DNA of 47,586 nucleotides from CAZEHJ01 sp964512485 (GCA_964512485.1 CAZEHJ010000024.1:1-47586), one strand, 5' to 3'; counted from the stretch's first letter, positions 24,732-33,711 are shown. Translations and numbers: made by a program. The notes: a model not told the origin generated them from the letters alone.

Positions 24732-25295
24732 TCAGTTGAGACTCGGGTGATCAGGAAAATTGGCCAGAATGGCGAACGTTCCGCCCATGGAGCGAAGCGT
24801 CTTCCCCCAGACAGCGGATTCTGCCGTATCAAAAACGGCGTCTTCATCCGAATCAGTCAGAATCCATCCTCCGTTTTCTACTTCGTCGCCCAATTGGCCG
24901 GATGACCAGCCGGAATATCCAAGGAAGAAACGGATGTCGTTGGGATCGAGTGATCCATCGCGAATTCCTTGTTTAACGACTTCGAAGTCTCCACCCCAAA
25001 AAATACCAGGTCGAATCTCTTCACCGTCCGGAATAACTTCCGGGAGCCTGTGAATGAAGTGGAGGGTTTCGGGTTGGACTGGACCGCCCCAACTGATTTC
25101 CTCGTCGAAGCCGGGAAGGTCTTCGAATACCTGTTCCATAACAAGAGTGAGAGAGCGGTTCAAGATCAGGCCAAAACTGCCTGAATCCGAATGCTCACAC
25201 ACGAGCACGACAGCTCTCCTGAAATTTGGATCCCACTGCATGGGAGGTGCGATCAACATTGCCCCTGCTGTCAGAGATGTGCGATCCTTAATCAA
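24732..25295 (-). CDS. YqgE/AlgH family protein
   Basis: A 187-residue protein of the UPF0301/DUF179 family. It opens with the family signature GAMLIAPPMQWDPNFRRAVV and contains GLILNRSL, WGGPVQP and a late FLGYSGWSSGQLGDE block. The fold is a flavin-reductase-like split barrel. The function is unresolved; AlgH was reported as a regulator of alginate synthesis in Pseudomonas, but most members are uncharacterised. The start is TTG 25295, supported by GAGGG about 8 nt upstream. It follows the 147-residue protein by 18 nt and is probably in the same transcript. Confidence 0.93.
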   Translation of the reverse strand: MIKDRTSLTAGAMLIAPPMQWDPNFRRAVVLVCEHSDSGSFGLILNRSLTLVMEQVFEDLPGFDEEISWGGPVQPETLHFIHRLPEVIPDGEEIRPGIFWGGDFEVVKQGIRDGSLDPNDIRFFLGYSGWSSGQLGDEVENGGWILTDSDEDAVFDTAESAVWGKTLRSMGGTFAILANFPDHPSLN

Positions 25296-25313
25296 GGTGA
25301 TACCCTCGTCTTC

Positions 25314-25757
25314 CTAATTTGCCTTTGAAACGTGATCCTGAAATTCATTTACCAGTGCGCGGCGAGCTCCTACCCACCAGTCTGGTCCCCGGGTGATGGT
25401 TGTTATAGTAACATCCGAGAAGTGCGGGATCAACTCTATCAATTCATTTGCTATCAAATGCCATTCCTCCTCTACAACGAGCCGAGCAATTTCGTCTGAT
25501 TTCTTCGTCGTCCAGCGCCATTTGTGCCTCAACGCCTCTGCCTTTTTCCAATAATTGCGCTCGTCCCACGCACCGGCGCTCGATTCGATGGTCTCTCCGA
25601 TACCGCGAAGACTGAAGACCAGGAATGCGACCATGTCTCCCCACTCATCGTCTATCGTATGTCTTTCTGCGAGAAGGCGAATTACTTCCGCGCACGATCG
25701 TCTGTGCGCATTTCTGCGTTTGGCAGGAGTATCACCGGTTCGAACGATTCTTCCCAT
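25314..25757 (-). CDS. Conserved protein of unknown function
   Basis: A 147-residue soluble, mainly helical protein. Recognisable blocks are the N-terminal VRTGDTPAKRRNAHRRSCAE, a middle AWDERNYWKKAEALRHKWRW and a C-terminal ITTITRGPDWWVGARRAL. I recall similar sequences in cyanobacteria and other phyla as an unnamed family, but I cannot give a function. It is rich in Trp, Arg and paired charged residues. It lies between the secreted ELWxxDGT protein (17 nt upstream) and yqgE (18 nt downstream), all leftward, which suggests one operon but no shared role. Confidence 0.75.
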   Translation of the reverse strand: MGRIVRTGDTPAKRRNAHRRSCAEVIRLLAERHTIDDEWGDMVAFLVFSLRGIGETIESSAGAWDERNYWKKAEALRHKWRWTTKKSDEIARLVVEEEWHLIANELIELIPHFSDVTITTITRGPDWWVGARRALVNEFQDHVSKAN

Positions 25758-25774
25758 TCAGGATGCGGACTGAG

Positions 25775-28714
25775 TCAATTCAGGAGAACAACGGATCGGG
25801 ATGCCTGCTGAGAGGCTCCCCGGATGTGAACGAAATATACACCGGATGACCAGGTGGAGCCATCAATAGAAAAAGATCTCGTCGCGCCAGCCGGGATGAA
25901 CTCATCAGTCAACTCAACTACCCTTCTGCCAAGCAAATCGTAGACGTCGATCTGAACTCGTTCCGATCTGGCACTTCTGAAATCGAACGATGCCGTCGTG
26001 GAAAACGGATTCGGGTGAACCTCCGTAATCTCGAATAGATCTGGGATTTCGATCGGGGTTGATTCGATATCTACAGTAACTGCATCAACGCGCCACAATT
26101 CTGAACCGACCACTCCATCGTCTCCCCGAACAAACAGGAAATTACTGGCCGTCCCCAGAAGAGAAGCGCCCGAACCCAGTTCCCCCGGCAGCAGGTCCAT
26201 GACAAGGAACGTTCCTTCGGGCGTGGCATCGCTGGTCCACAACTCTCTGCCACTGACCCCATCGTTTGCAGTAAAAAATAGCCGTCCCGATGTGAATATC
26301 AGATTCTCCGGATCAGAGCCACCTGACGGATTAATATCTGTAACCTGATTCGTTCCGGATACAGTTCCATCGCTCGTCCAGATCTCTCGTTCACTTCCCG
26401 AACCTGAAGCCACAAAAAAGACACGATCACCCGCAGCGGTTATCCAGGGCTTTTCTGTCGTCGCAGTACTGGTCGATATTTGAGCGAGAGCCATGGTCCC
26501 CGACTCTGTCCCATCGCTGACCCATAGCTCAGGACCAAATCCCAGCTTTGCCTGAAAGAACATCAGATTGCCGACGGGCGTCGTCCAGGATATATCGGTA
26601 CTCTTCCTGCCCGAAGCCAGATTGGCGACCATGGCCGTTCCCGCTTCCGTCCCGTCGCTGACGTGCAATTCGAAACCATTCGAACCGTCATTTGCCCCGA
26701 AGAATAGTTGTCCTCCTGCCACGTTCAACCAGGCAATTTCTGAACCTATCGGTCCCGGTCGGACATCTTTGACTTGAATGGTGCCTTCTTCCGTTCCATC
26801 TGTTCGCCACAACTCCTGAGAAAGAAAGGTCTCTTCGGCAGCGAAATACAGCGTGTCATTGAGGACAGCGAAACTTCCCGGGTTTGAGCCGACCGAAGGG
26901 CCAGTATTGATGTCTTTTACCATTCGGGTCCCGACGGATGTGCCATCACTCACCCACACTTCTCTACCGTTGATTCCGTCGTCGGCGACCATGAAGATGC
27001 GGTCACCAGTTCGGGTCATCCAAAGAATTTCCGAGGGGGCGAGTCCTTCCCGGATATCCTTGAGCAACATCGTGCCTGACGCGCTGCCGTCGCTGATCCA
27101 CAATTCGTGACCGGTCTGGCCATCCGAAGCGACGAACATTATCCGATCGCCAAATACAATGAGATTTCTGGGATCTGAACCAGTCAAGCCGGGCGCAAGA
27201 TCTGTCACCATGCGGGTACCCTCGGTGGTCCCGTCTGTCACCCACAATTCTGATCCTGAGATACCATCATTTGCTGCGAAAAAAGTCATGCCGCTGACGG
27301 TAGCGAGCGAAGAGGGACTGGAGTTTCCCGTTCCCGGTCGTGCGTCTTTGACGAGTCGGGTACCGTCTGCACTACCGTCCGAACGCCATATTTCTGCCCC
27401 GGCGACCGGCTCAGTCGCACGGAAATATACGTTTCCGTCAAATACGGAGATTCCGTCCGGATTGGAGTCTGAGTCGCCTGCATTCAGATCGAGCACGATT
27501 CGGGTCCCTGCTTCGGTTCCGTCCGTAAGCCACAACTCTTTCCCGTTGATCCCTTCATCGGCCTGAAAAAACACCCGATCCCCCATCACAGTCAGTCCGA
27601 TGGGGTTCGACGTGCCGGGATTCCGAAGGTCCGTGACCATCGCGGTTCCGTTTTCTGTGCCATCACTGATCCACACCTCTCTTCCGTGTGTGGAATCGTC
27701 AGCTGTATAGACGACGCGGTTACCGAGTTTCAACAATTCTCGTGGAAAGGTGCCTCCTCCAGGCCACGGATCCAGAACCAGTCGCGTTCCTGCTTCCGTC
27801 CCATCACTCACCCAGAGTTCATCACCCCTCCCGTCTCCATCAGCAGAAAAGAAAAGCAGCCCTTCCCCGACCGTTAACGCCGACGGGTTTGAGGCGACCG
27901 TGCCATCACGGATGTCTTTGACCAGTCCCGTACCTGCGCTCGTACCATCGCTTCTGAACAACTCTGTATCTGAGGTGACCGAGTTACCTGAGAAATAGAG
28001 GGTGTCTCCCCAGATTGTCAGGTTGTCCGGGTCCGACCCCAATGCTCCCGGATGCAGGTCGTGGACAAGGCTTGTTCCGAGCGACACACCATTGGTTCGC
28101 CACAATTCAGGCCCGGTCACTCCGTCGTTCGCTCGAAAGTAGAGGGTGTCACCCATCACCGTGAGCTTAGACGGAAATGCGCCGAGGACACCGCTTCGTA
28201 TTTCATGAACCATCGTCGTCCCGAAGTCCGACCCGTCGCTTCGCCAAAGTTCTGGCCCGCGGATATCGTCGTCCGCCACGAACATGAGGGTGTCACCGAA
28301 TGCTGTCAGCTCCGTAGGCTCAGAAGTGCCCGAGCCCGAGAGAATATCTTTCACAATCCGAGTGCCCGATTCAGTTCCGTCGCTGAGCCACAACTCGCGC
28401 CCTCGCAATCCGTCATCCGCTGTGAAGAACAGTTTCGTCCCAACCCAGGTCAGGTTGGCCGGACTGGATCCAAGAGGGCCGCCCCGAATATCCTTGACAA
28501 TTCTCGTCCCCGCATCGGTACCATCGCTGACCCACAATTCCCGACCACTCGCTACCGGATCGTCCGCGACGAAAAAGAATTTGTCGTCCGCCGCAGTAAT
28601 GGCCCCCGGCGTGGAACTGAGCCCGAACTGATTGATGTCCTTGATCAACACCTGCCCACTCGAAGGATCGGGCAGCATCAAGAATACAATGAGATAAAGA
28701 AGGCGGGCTTTCAT
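25775..28714 (-). CDS. Secreted ELWxxDGT-repeat protein with type IX secretion sorting domain
   Basis: A 979-residue exported protein. The start at ATG 28714 gives a compact signal peptide (MKARLLYLIVFLMLPD, cleaved near SSGQ); an upstream start at 28744 would add ten residues before it. The body is about 18 copies of a roughly 48-residue unit built on the pattern ELWxxDGTxxGTxxVxD, with a FFxADDG-like second half, probably beta-propeller blades. Some copies are divergent (PELWRTNGVSLG, ELHVSDGT). The last 80 residues or so form a T9SS type A sorting domain: HPNPFSTTASFDF, VYDLLGRRVVEL, SSGVYFVHI. The protein should therefore be exported across both membranes and attached to or released from the cell surface. 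The ligand is unknown. Confidence 0.9.
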   Translation of the reverse strand: MKARLLYLIVFLMLPDPSSGQVLIKDINQFGLSSTPGAITAADDKFFFVADDPVASGRELWVSDGTDAGTRIVKDIRGGPLGSSPANLTWVGTKLFFTADDGLRGRELWLSDGTESGTRIVKDILSGSGTSEPTELTAFGDTLMFVADDDIRGPELWRSDGSDFGTTMVHEIRSGVLGAFPSKLTVMGDTLYFRANDGVTGPELWRTNGVSLGTSLVHDLHPGALGSDPDNLTIWGDTLYFSGNSVTSDTELFRSDGTSAGTGLVKDIRDGTVASNPSALTVGEGLLFFSADGDGRGDELWVSDGTEAGTRLVLDPWPGGGTFPRELLKLGNRVVYTADDSTHGREVWISDGTENGTAMVTDLRNPGTSNPIGLTVMGDRVFFQADEGINGKELWLTDGTEAGTRIVLDLNAGDSDSNPDGISVFDGNVYFRATEPVAGAEIWRSDGSADGTRLVKDARPGTGNSSPSSLATVSGMTFFAANDGISGSELWVTDGTTEGTRMVTDLAPGLTGSDPRNLIVFGDRIMFVASDGQTGHELWISDGSASGTMLLKDIREGLAPSEILWMTRTGDRIFMVADDGINGREVWVSDGTSVGTRMVKDINTGPSVGSNPGSFAVLNDTLYFAAEETFLSQELWRTDGTEEGTIQVKDVRPGPIGSEIAWLNVAGGQLFFGANDGSNGFELHVSDGTEAGTAMVANLASGRKSTDISWTTPVGNLMFFQAKLGFGPELWVSDGTESGTMALAQISTSTATTEKPWITAAGDRVFFVASGSGSEREIWTSDGTVSGTNQVTDINPSGGSDPENLIFTSGRLFFTANDGVSGRELWTSDATPEGTFLVMDLLPGELGSGASLLGTASNFLFVRGDDGVVGSELWRVDAVTVDIESTPIEIPDLFEITEVHPNPFSTTASFDFRSARSERVQIDVYDLLGRRVVELTDEFIPAGATRSFSIDGSTWSSGVYFVHIRGASQQASRSVVLLN
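26044..28654 (-). repeat. Tandem protein-coding repeats, about 18 units of about 145 bp
   Basis: The region coding the ELWxxDGT units repeats at DNA level with a period of about 140-150 bp. The best conserved part reads, on the plus strand, as variants of CCATCGCTGACCCACAATTC. Units have diverged enough to be distinguishable, but the shared core could support recombination or assembly errors. Confidence 0.8.
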
Positions 28715-28914
28715 CGGCGCGGTACAAACATTGAACCAGTGCATCGTGCACGGATCAAAGGTAGCGGAAGAATAGTCCCAAATGCAGACCGTTAACCTGC
28801 CGTTTTCGTCAATTCAGGCTCATCGCAGGCCCGATGCAACAAAAGTATCCTTCCGTACGTGAAGGATATCGCCTGCATGACCACACATATTGACCTGATT
28901 GACTTCATATTTTC

Positions 28915-30288
28915 ATGACTACTGAACCAGCAACCGGACAGAAGAGCTCGATTGAGACACTTCTATCACCACGCGGATCCTCAACGGGAGGAAGTTCTCC
29001 ATCAGATGGTGGGAGCCGTGGTGGCGGTGAAGGGATGGATCGTAAGATTCAGAAAAAAACCTGGACCCCAAAACGAATCGGAATGATTGCCGCGGTAGTC
29101 GCGTTCATTGCGCTCGTCGGTTGGGGCCTTTCAACCACCACCGGTGGACGAAAACTGAATGTTGACCTTGAGCGACTGACAATCTCAGAAGTGGCCTTCG
29201 AGCCGTTTCAGGAGATGGTTCCAAGCTCAGGTAATGTCGAACCTCGTCTTACCGTATTCCTTGACGCGGTAGAAGGCGGAAAGATTGAAGAAATTTTTGT
29301 CCTCGAAGGCGAAATCGTCGAAGCGGGAACGCCGATTCTGCGCCTTTCCAATCCGACTCTCCAATTGAATCTGCTCCAGACTGAAACTCAGCGTATCGAG
29401 CAGAACAACCGACTTGAAGACACCCGTTTCCGTGTAGACCAGGCCAACCTGAGCATGCGTCAGCAGCTCACGGACATGGATTACAATATCAAGCGTCTCA
29501 AGCGCGACCACGATCGAAATTCTGCGCTATACGAGCGTCAACTGGTCTCGGCTGCGGTATTTGAGGCCACTCGAGACGAGTACGATTACTGGACACGCAG
29601 AAGGGATCTAACGCTTCGCTCGTATCGGGCGGACAGCCTCCGTCAACGGATCCAGATTGACCAGATGGAAGAAGCCGTATCGCGAATGGACGAGAACTTT
29701 GTGCTGATCAATCAGCGTCTTGATAATCTTACCTTGCGCGCCCCTCGAGCCGGCCAGCTCTCACAGTTGAATGCCGAATTGGGCGAACTTAAAAACTCCG
29801 GTTTCAGATTCGGGCAGATTGACATACTCGACGGAGTAAAAGTCCGGGCAGGTATTGACGAATTTCATATCAGTCGTGTCAAACGCGGTCAGCGGGTAAT
29901 TACGAACCCAATTGCCGGACAGGAATACGAAATGGTCGTCCGACGCGTTTATCCTGAAGTGATTCTGAGTCGATTTGAAGTGGATCTGGTTTTTGTCGGG
30001 GAAGAGCCGCCAACCATTCGTCGAGGACAGACCGTTCGTTTCCGACTGGAAATGAGTGACCCTGCAGACGCCGTCGTGGTTCCTCTGGGCGGATTTTTCC
30101 AGACAACGGGTGGCAACTGGATCTACGTTGTAGACGCCTCAGGAGAGTTCGCTGAAAAGCGTCCGATCCGACTTGGTCGCAAGAATCCGGATGTTTACGA
30201 AGTTCTCGAAGGCCTGCAGCCTGGTGAGAGCGTCGTGACTTCGTCGTACGACACGTTCAACGAAGCCGATAGGCTCGTTTTTAAATAG
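28915..30288 (+). CDS. HlyD/MacA-type periplasmic adaptor protein
   Basis: Up to 457 residues. A low-complexity Ser/Gly-rich cytoplasmic leader (about residues 1-40) precedes a basic segment and one membrane helix (about 54-72). The periplasmic part follows as a lipoyl/barrel half (IFVLEGEIVEAGTPILRL), a long coiled-coil hairpin (about 155-270, rich in Gln, Arg and Leu), the returning half LTLRAPRAGQLSQL, and membrane-proximal barrels to the end. Such adaptors link an inner-membrane ABC transporter to an outer-membrane exit duct. An alternative start at 29035 (MDRKIQKKTW) would remove the Ser/Gly leader and may be the true one. The ATPase gene follows after a 163-nt gap; no permease is adjacent. 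Confidence 0.87.
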   Translation: MTTEPATGQKSSIETLLSPRGSSTGGSSPSDGGSRGGGEGMDRKIQKKTWTPKRIGMIAAVVAFIALVGWGLSTTTGGRKLNVDLERLTISEVAFEPFQEMVPSSGNVEPRLTVFLDAVEGGKIEEIFVLEGEIVEAGTPILRLSNPTLQLNLLQTETQRIEQNNRLEDTRFRVDQANLSMRQQLTDMDYNIKRLKRDHDRNSALYERQLVSAAVFEATRDEYDYWTRRRDLTLRSYRADSLRQRIQIDQMEEAVSRMDENFVLINQRLDNLTLRAPRAGQLSQLNAELGELKNSGFRFGQIDILDGVKVRAGIDEFHISRVKRGQRVITNPIAGQEYEMVVRRVYPEVILSRFEVDLVFVGEEPPTIRRGQTVRFRLEMSDPADAVVVPLGGFFQTTGGNWIYVVDASGEFAEKRPIRLGRKNPDVYEVLEGLQPGESVVTSSYDTFNEADRLVFK

Positions 30289-30451
30289 TCCTGCCAACCA
30301 TGTAACACTTTCCGGTGTCTATTCGATATACATTCGAGCATCATTGCAGAATCAGTCCTTCAGGGCTATCGGATGCACCGACCTACTAACCGATACTCAA
30401 GCTAGAACAAACTCTGAAGCCTTTCAGACCCCACAGAGGGAAACACTCATC

Positions 30452-31180
30452 ATGATTAGAGCAAACAGTCTTAAAAAATCGTATTTGACGGAAGAGGTCG
30501 AAACCATCGCCCTGAACAACGTCAACATTGAAATCAAAGAAGGAGAATTCGTCTCCATCATGGGCCCGTCGGGTTGCGGTAAATCAACGCTTCTCAACAT
30601 TATGGGACTGTTGGATAACCCAACGGACGGCGAATACTGGTTCCTGGACACCGAAGTCTCCAAACTCAGCGAACGCCAGCGTGCGCAGCTCAGGAAAGGA
30701 AACATCGGTTTCGTCTTCCAGAGCTTCAACCTCATCGACGAACTGACAGTCTATGAAAATGTAGAGCTGCCTCTGCTGTACCTCGGAATGCCATCGGAAG
30801 AACGCAAGGAGCGTGTCACCGCTGCTCTGGACTCTGTCCAGATTCTGCACCGTCAGACGCACTTCCCTCAGCAGCTTTCGGGTGGTCAGCAGCAGCGTGT
30901 GGCTATTGCCCGTGCCGTTGTCGCCGGTCCAAAACTGATTCTTGCGGATGAGCCCACAGGAAACCTGGACTCGACTCATGGCGAAGAGGTTATGAACCTT
31001 CTGACCTCTCTCAACGAAGCGGGCACGACGATCGCGATGGTAACTCACTCCCCTGCGGATGCCGAGTACAGCCACCGCATCATTCACCTCTTCGACGGCC
31101 ATGTTGTTACAGAAAATGTGATCGGACACAAGTACGATCACGAAGAAGAAGCAGCGGCAGCGGCAACCCCGGCACAGTAA
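30452..31180 (+). CDS. MacB/LolD-type ABC transporter ATP-binding protein
   Basis: A 242-residue ATPase of the family that powers FtsX-like permeases for lipoprotein release, peptide or macrolide export. Walker A is GPSGCGKST at 38-46, followed by a Q-loop in VFQSFNLIDELTVYENVELP, the signature LSGGQQQRVAIARA, Walker B LILADEPTGNLD, and the switch histidine in MVTHS. A short Glu/Ala tail ends the protein. The start is set at ATG 30452, which places MIRANSLKKSY as in relatives; an upstream frame to 30344 would add 36 non-homologous residues. It follows the adaptor gene and precedes a small unknown gene by 21 nt. Confidence 0.93.
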   Translation: MIRANSLKKSYLTEEVETIALNNVNIEIKEGEFVSIMGPSGCGKSTLLNIMGLLDNPTDGEYWFLDTEVSKLSERQRAQLRKGNIGFVFQSFNLIDELTVYENVELPLLYLGMPSEERKERVTAALDSVQILHRQTHFPQQLSGGQQQRVAIARAVVAGPKLILADEPTGNLDSTHGEEVMNLLTSLNEAGTTIAMVTHSPADAEYSHRIIHLFDGHVVTENVIGHKYDHEEEAAAAATPAQ

Positions 31181-31201
31181 CGTTCCTTTCCTCCCTGAAC
31201 A

Positions 31202-31471
31202 ATGAACGAGATCTGTATTCACGTACCCTCTCTGAGAGAGAATCAGACAGTAGACGTTGAAGTCACTGTCAACGGAAAAAAGCAGCTCATGAATTATCGA
31301 GTCGAGTCATTCGATTGGACACTTGGTGGACATGAACTGACTGGCCGGATTGAACGACTCAGATCCATGATAGATGGATACGATGAGGGATGGGAACTGG
31401 TACAGATTGGAATCCCGGACGGAGATCTCGTTCCGGTCATGTTCAGGAAAAGGCACCCTGTGTTGAATTAG
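31202..31471 (+). CDS. Small protein of unknown function
   Basis: An 89-residue, soluble, acidic protein with no signal peptide or membrane helix. It starts 21 nt after the ATPase stop and ends 20 nt before a strong terminator, so it is very likely a real gene in the adaptor-ATPase transcript. The visible pattern is strand-rich at the start (VDVEVTVNGKKQLMNYRV), then a helix (ELTGRIERLRSMIDGYD) and a closing strand pair (WELVQIGIPDGDLVPVMFRKR). I do not recognise a family. Confidence 0.65.
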   Translation: MNEICIHVPSLRENQTVDVEVTVNGKKQLMNYRVESFDWTLGGHELTGRIERLRSMIDGYDEGWELVQIGIPDGDLVPVMFRKRHPVLN

Positions 31472-31491
31472 GTTGAAACGCATCAAATCTT

Positions 31492-31533
31492 GAGCGGGGG
31501 CCGGCGAATGCCGGCCCCCGCTCTCGTATTTTA
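31492..31533 (+). terminator. Strong intrinsic terminator after the ABC/small-protein genes
   Basis: A perfect 14-bp GC-rich stem (GAGCGGGGGCCGGC at 31492-31505 with GCCGGCCCCCGCTC at 31510-31523) closes a GAAT loop and is followed by a T-rich tract, TCGTATTTTA. It ends the adaptor-ATPase-small protein unit and separates it from the SDR gene that starts 24 nt later. Confidence 0.9.
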
Positions 31534-31556
31534 GGGCTCCACCAAGAAGCGGCTTC

Positions 31557-32351
31557 ATGTCATTCAACAACAAAGTCATCTGGATCACCGGAGCCTCCTC
31601 CGGAATCGGCGAAGCGATGGCCAAAGAGCTCGCCCGCCAGGGTGCACTGCTGGTCCTTTCTGCCCGTCGCGTGAACCGACTGGAACGTGTTCAGCGGCAT
31701 TGTGAACGCTCAGAAGAGCATTTCATCCTCCCGATGGATGTTTGCCGGCCCGAAACACATGCCGCCGCCTTGGATGCCATCATTGAGAAGTTCGGCAAAC
31801 TGGATATTGTGGTCGTAAATGCGGGCATTGGCCAACGCGGAACGGTCCTGGAGAGCGGATTTGAGATTGATCGCAAGATCATGGAGATCAACTATTTTGG
31901 CAGCACCACCATGGTACACACCACGCTGCCGTACTTCGAGGCCCAGAAAAGCGGTCACTACGTAGTGATCAGCAGCATCATGGGCAAAATCGCGACACCC
32001 CGACGCGCCATGTATTCGGCGTCCAAGCACGCTTTACATGGCTTTTTTGAAGCACTTCGCGCCGAAGTCAGGTCCAGCAATATCGACGTTACGATGCTGT
32101 GCGCCGGCTATGTACGCACCGAAATCAGTCGACATGCGCTTGAAGCGTCAGGCAAAGAACACGGTGAAATGGACGCTCAGCACGTCAATGCAATGCTTCC
32201 GAGGGTGTTTGCCGCCAAAGCCGTGAAGGCTGTTCAGCGAAAAAAGGCTGTTTCCTTTATCGGTGGAGCAGAACGATTCGCCCCCTGGATCGAAAGATTT
32301 TCGCCTTCACTGTATCGTTTTCTTCTTCCTCGCGTAATCACTCGGGACTAA
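31557..32351 (+). CDS. Short-chain dehydrogenase/reductase (SDR)
   Basis: A 264-residue classical SDR. The NAD(P) glycine motif is TGASSGIG at residues 11-18, NAG at 88-90 stabilises the sheet, and the catalytic residues are Ser140, Tyr153 and Lys157 (YSASK). Arg37-Arg38 after the second strand suggests NADP preference. The C-terminal third (about 205-264) is hydrophobic and aromatic, like the DHRS7-type group of membrane-associated SDRs. The substrate is unknown. It is flanked upstream by a strong terminator, so it needs its own promoter in the short gap or read-through. An A/T-only hairpin (CGAAAAAA/TTTTTTCG, 32386-32408) follows and could be its terminator. Confidence 0.92.
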   Translation: MSFNNKVIWITGASSGIGEAMAKELARQGALLVLSARRVNRLERVQRHCERSEEHFILPMDVCRPETHAAALDAIIEKFGKLDIVVVNAGIGQRGTVLESGFEIDRKIMEINYFGSTTMVHTTLPYFEAQKSGHYVVISSIMGKIATPRRAMYSASKHALHGFFEALRAEVRSSNIDVTMLCAGYVRTEISRHALEASGKEHGEMDAQHVNAMLPRVFAAKAVKAVQRKKAVSFIGGAERFAPWIERFSPSLYRFLLPRVITRD

Positions 32352-32511
32352 AGCAGAGTTTTGAAGCCCAATCGGCTGAATTGACCGAAAAAATGCTGGT
32401 TTTTTTCGATTTGGTTGCCAACCTATTGTTGTGACCGTCTGTCAAAGGGGTACAAAACCGAACTGCTACACACACTTTGTTGAAAACGGCGCATTTGACG
32501 CTTTTATCACT

Positions 32512-33633
32512 ATGAAATCTGTATTCCGAACTTTTTTTGCTTCGTTCATCCTGCTTGCGATCGCATACACGGGCCACGCTCAGGAAATGCATCGCACTTT
32601 TGATGTCTCCAATGGCGGTCAGCTCATTCTGGACATCGAAACCGGCGGTGACATTACTATCACCGGATGGGATCGCAGTGAAGTCGACATCAACATCGAG
32701 ATCGACGGTAGAGATGCCGACGAGGTCTTCGTTGAATTCGACAACTCGTCCCGCAGCGTAGAGGTATTTACCGAATATGAGTCCCGACGCTCAAACGCGG
32801 ACGTGGAAATGGAAATTTTTGTCCCATTTGAATTTGATCTCGAGATTTCCACCAGTGGTGGAGACGTGGAGATCACTGGCGTGACAGGAGTCATCGAAGG
32901 CTCGAGCATGGGCGGCGATCTACAACTGACTGAGCTCAACGGTGAGCTCGACATGTCAACCATGGGTGGCGACATCTGGCTCTCAAATTCAGAAGTCGAC
33001 GGCTCGCTTCACACCATGGGCGGCGATGTTGATATTTCGGATGTGACTGGAAGTATCGATGGCACAACCATGGGCGGTGATGTTACCTACGACAACGTCC
33101 GCTCTTCAAGTGACGGCGCACAAGAGCAGGTCACAATCAGCACGATGGGCGGCGACATTGATGTAGACGAAGCCCGCTATGGCGCTGACGTCAACACCAT
33201 GGGTGGCGACATCTTCATCGACACAGCCGGTGAGTTTGTCAAAGCAACTACCATGGGCGGCGACATCACGGTTGAGGAGATCAACGGATGGATTGAAGCC
33301 AATACAATGGGCGGCGACATCGAAGTGAGAATGGTCGGTGGAACCGATGGTGATCGCCATGTTCTCATCGAATCCATGGGTGGCGACATTGAATTGACTG
33401 TTCCGTCAGGCCTCTCGATGGATATCGATATCGAAATTACTCTGCATGACGATGATGACGACTACGAAATCTATTCTGACTTCGACCTCGACGTAGAAGT
33501 TGAAGGAGATGATTCAGATCGCAGATGGAGAAGCAAACGAGAAGTTGTGGCAACGGGATCGGTTCGTGGTGGAAACAACAACATCGTGATCCGTACGAAC
33601 AACGGCAGCGTTACCTTGAGGGAGGGTCGATAA
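32512..33633 (+). CDS. Exported DUF4097-family beta-solenoid protein with MGGD repeats
   Basis: A 373-residue exported acidic protein. The start at ATG 32512 opens a clear signal peptide (MKSVFRTFFASFILLAIAY, cleaved near GHAQE); a longer frame to 32431 adds 27 residues without homology. After a DUF4097-like strand region the protein becomes nine regular units of about 17-24 residues, each with S/T-MGGD-hydrophobic-polar-hydrophobic, for example TMGGDIWLSN and TMGGDVDISD. Two looser versions (ETGGDITI, STSGGDVEI) come first. This fits a right-handed beta-helix with one MGGD turn per coil. An Asp/Glu-rich stretch (about 325-345) and a basic C-terminal strand block follow. The role is unknown; DUF4097 proteins are often called putative adhesins. 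A rho-independent terminator lies downstream. Confidence 0.88.
   Translation: MKSVFRTFFASFILLAIAYTGHAQEMHRTFDVSNGGQLILDIETGGDITITGWDRSEVDINIEIDGRDADEVFVEFDNSSRSVEVFTEYESRRSNADVEMEIFVPFEFDLEISTSGGDVEITGVTGVIEGSSMGGDLQLTELNGELDMSTMGGDIWLSNSEVDGSLHTMGGDVDISDVTGSIDGTTMGGDVTYDNVRSSSDGAQEQVTISTMGGDIDVDEARYGADVNTMGGDIFIDTAGEFVKATTMGGDITVEEINGWIEANTMGGDIEVRMVGGTDGDRHVLIESMGGDIELTVPSGLSMDIDIEITLHDDDDDYEIYSDFDLDVEVEGDDSDRRWRSKREVVATGSVRGGNNNIVIRTNNGSVTLREGR
32905..33400 (+). repeat. Tandem MGGD-coding repeats
   Basis: Nine occurrences of the core ATGGGCGGCGAYAT/GT (with ATGGGTGGCGACAT variants) recur every 50-75 bp within the DUF4097 gene. The DNA core is far more conserved than the spacers between copies, which suggests selection on the turn residues, recent duplication, or gene conversion between units. 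Confidence 0.85.
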
Positions 33634-33711
33634 CACAGCGTGTCGATAAAATCGCGACCGGAAGCAGGGTGTTGTCTCTCTGATCGATAGCTTGCTTCGA
33701 GTGCCATACTC

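Noticed and set aside
28052..28795. 247-residue plus-strand frame opposite the ELWxxDGT repeats
   Set aside because: It mirrors the repeats of the real minus-strand gene; its periodic composition is a by-product of that repeat.
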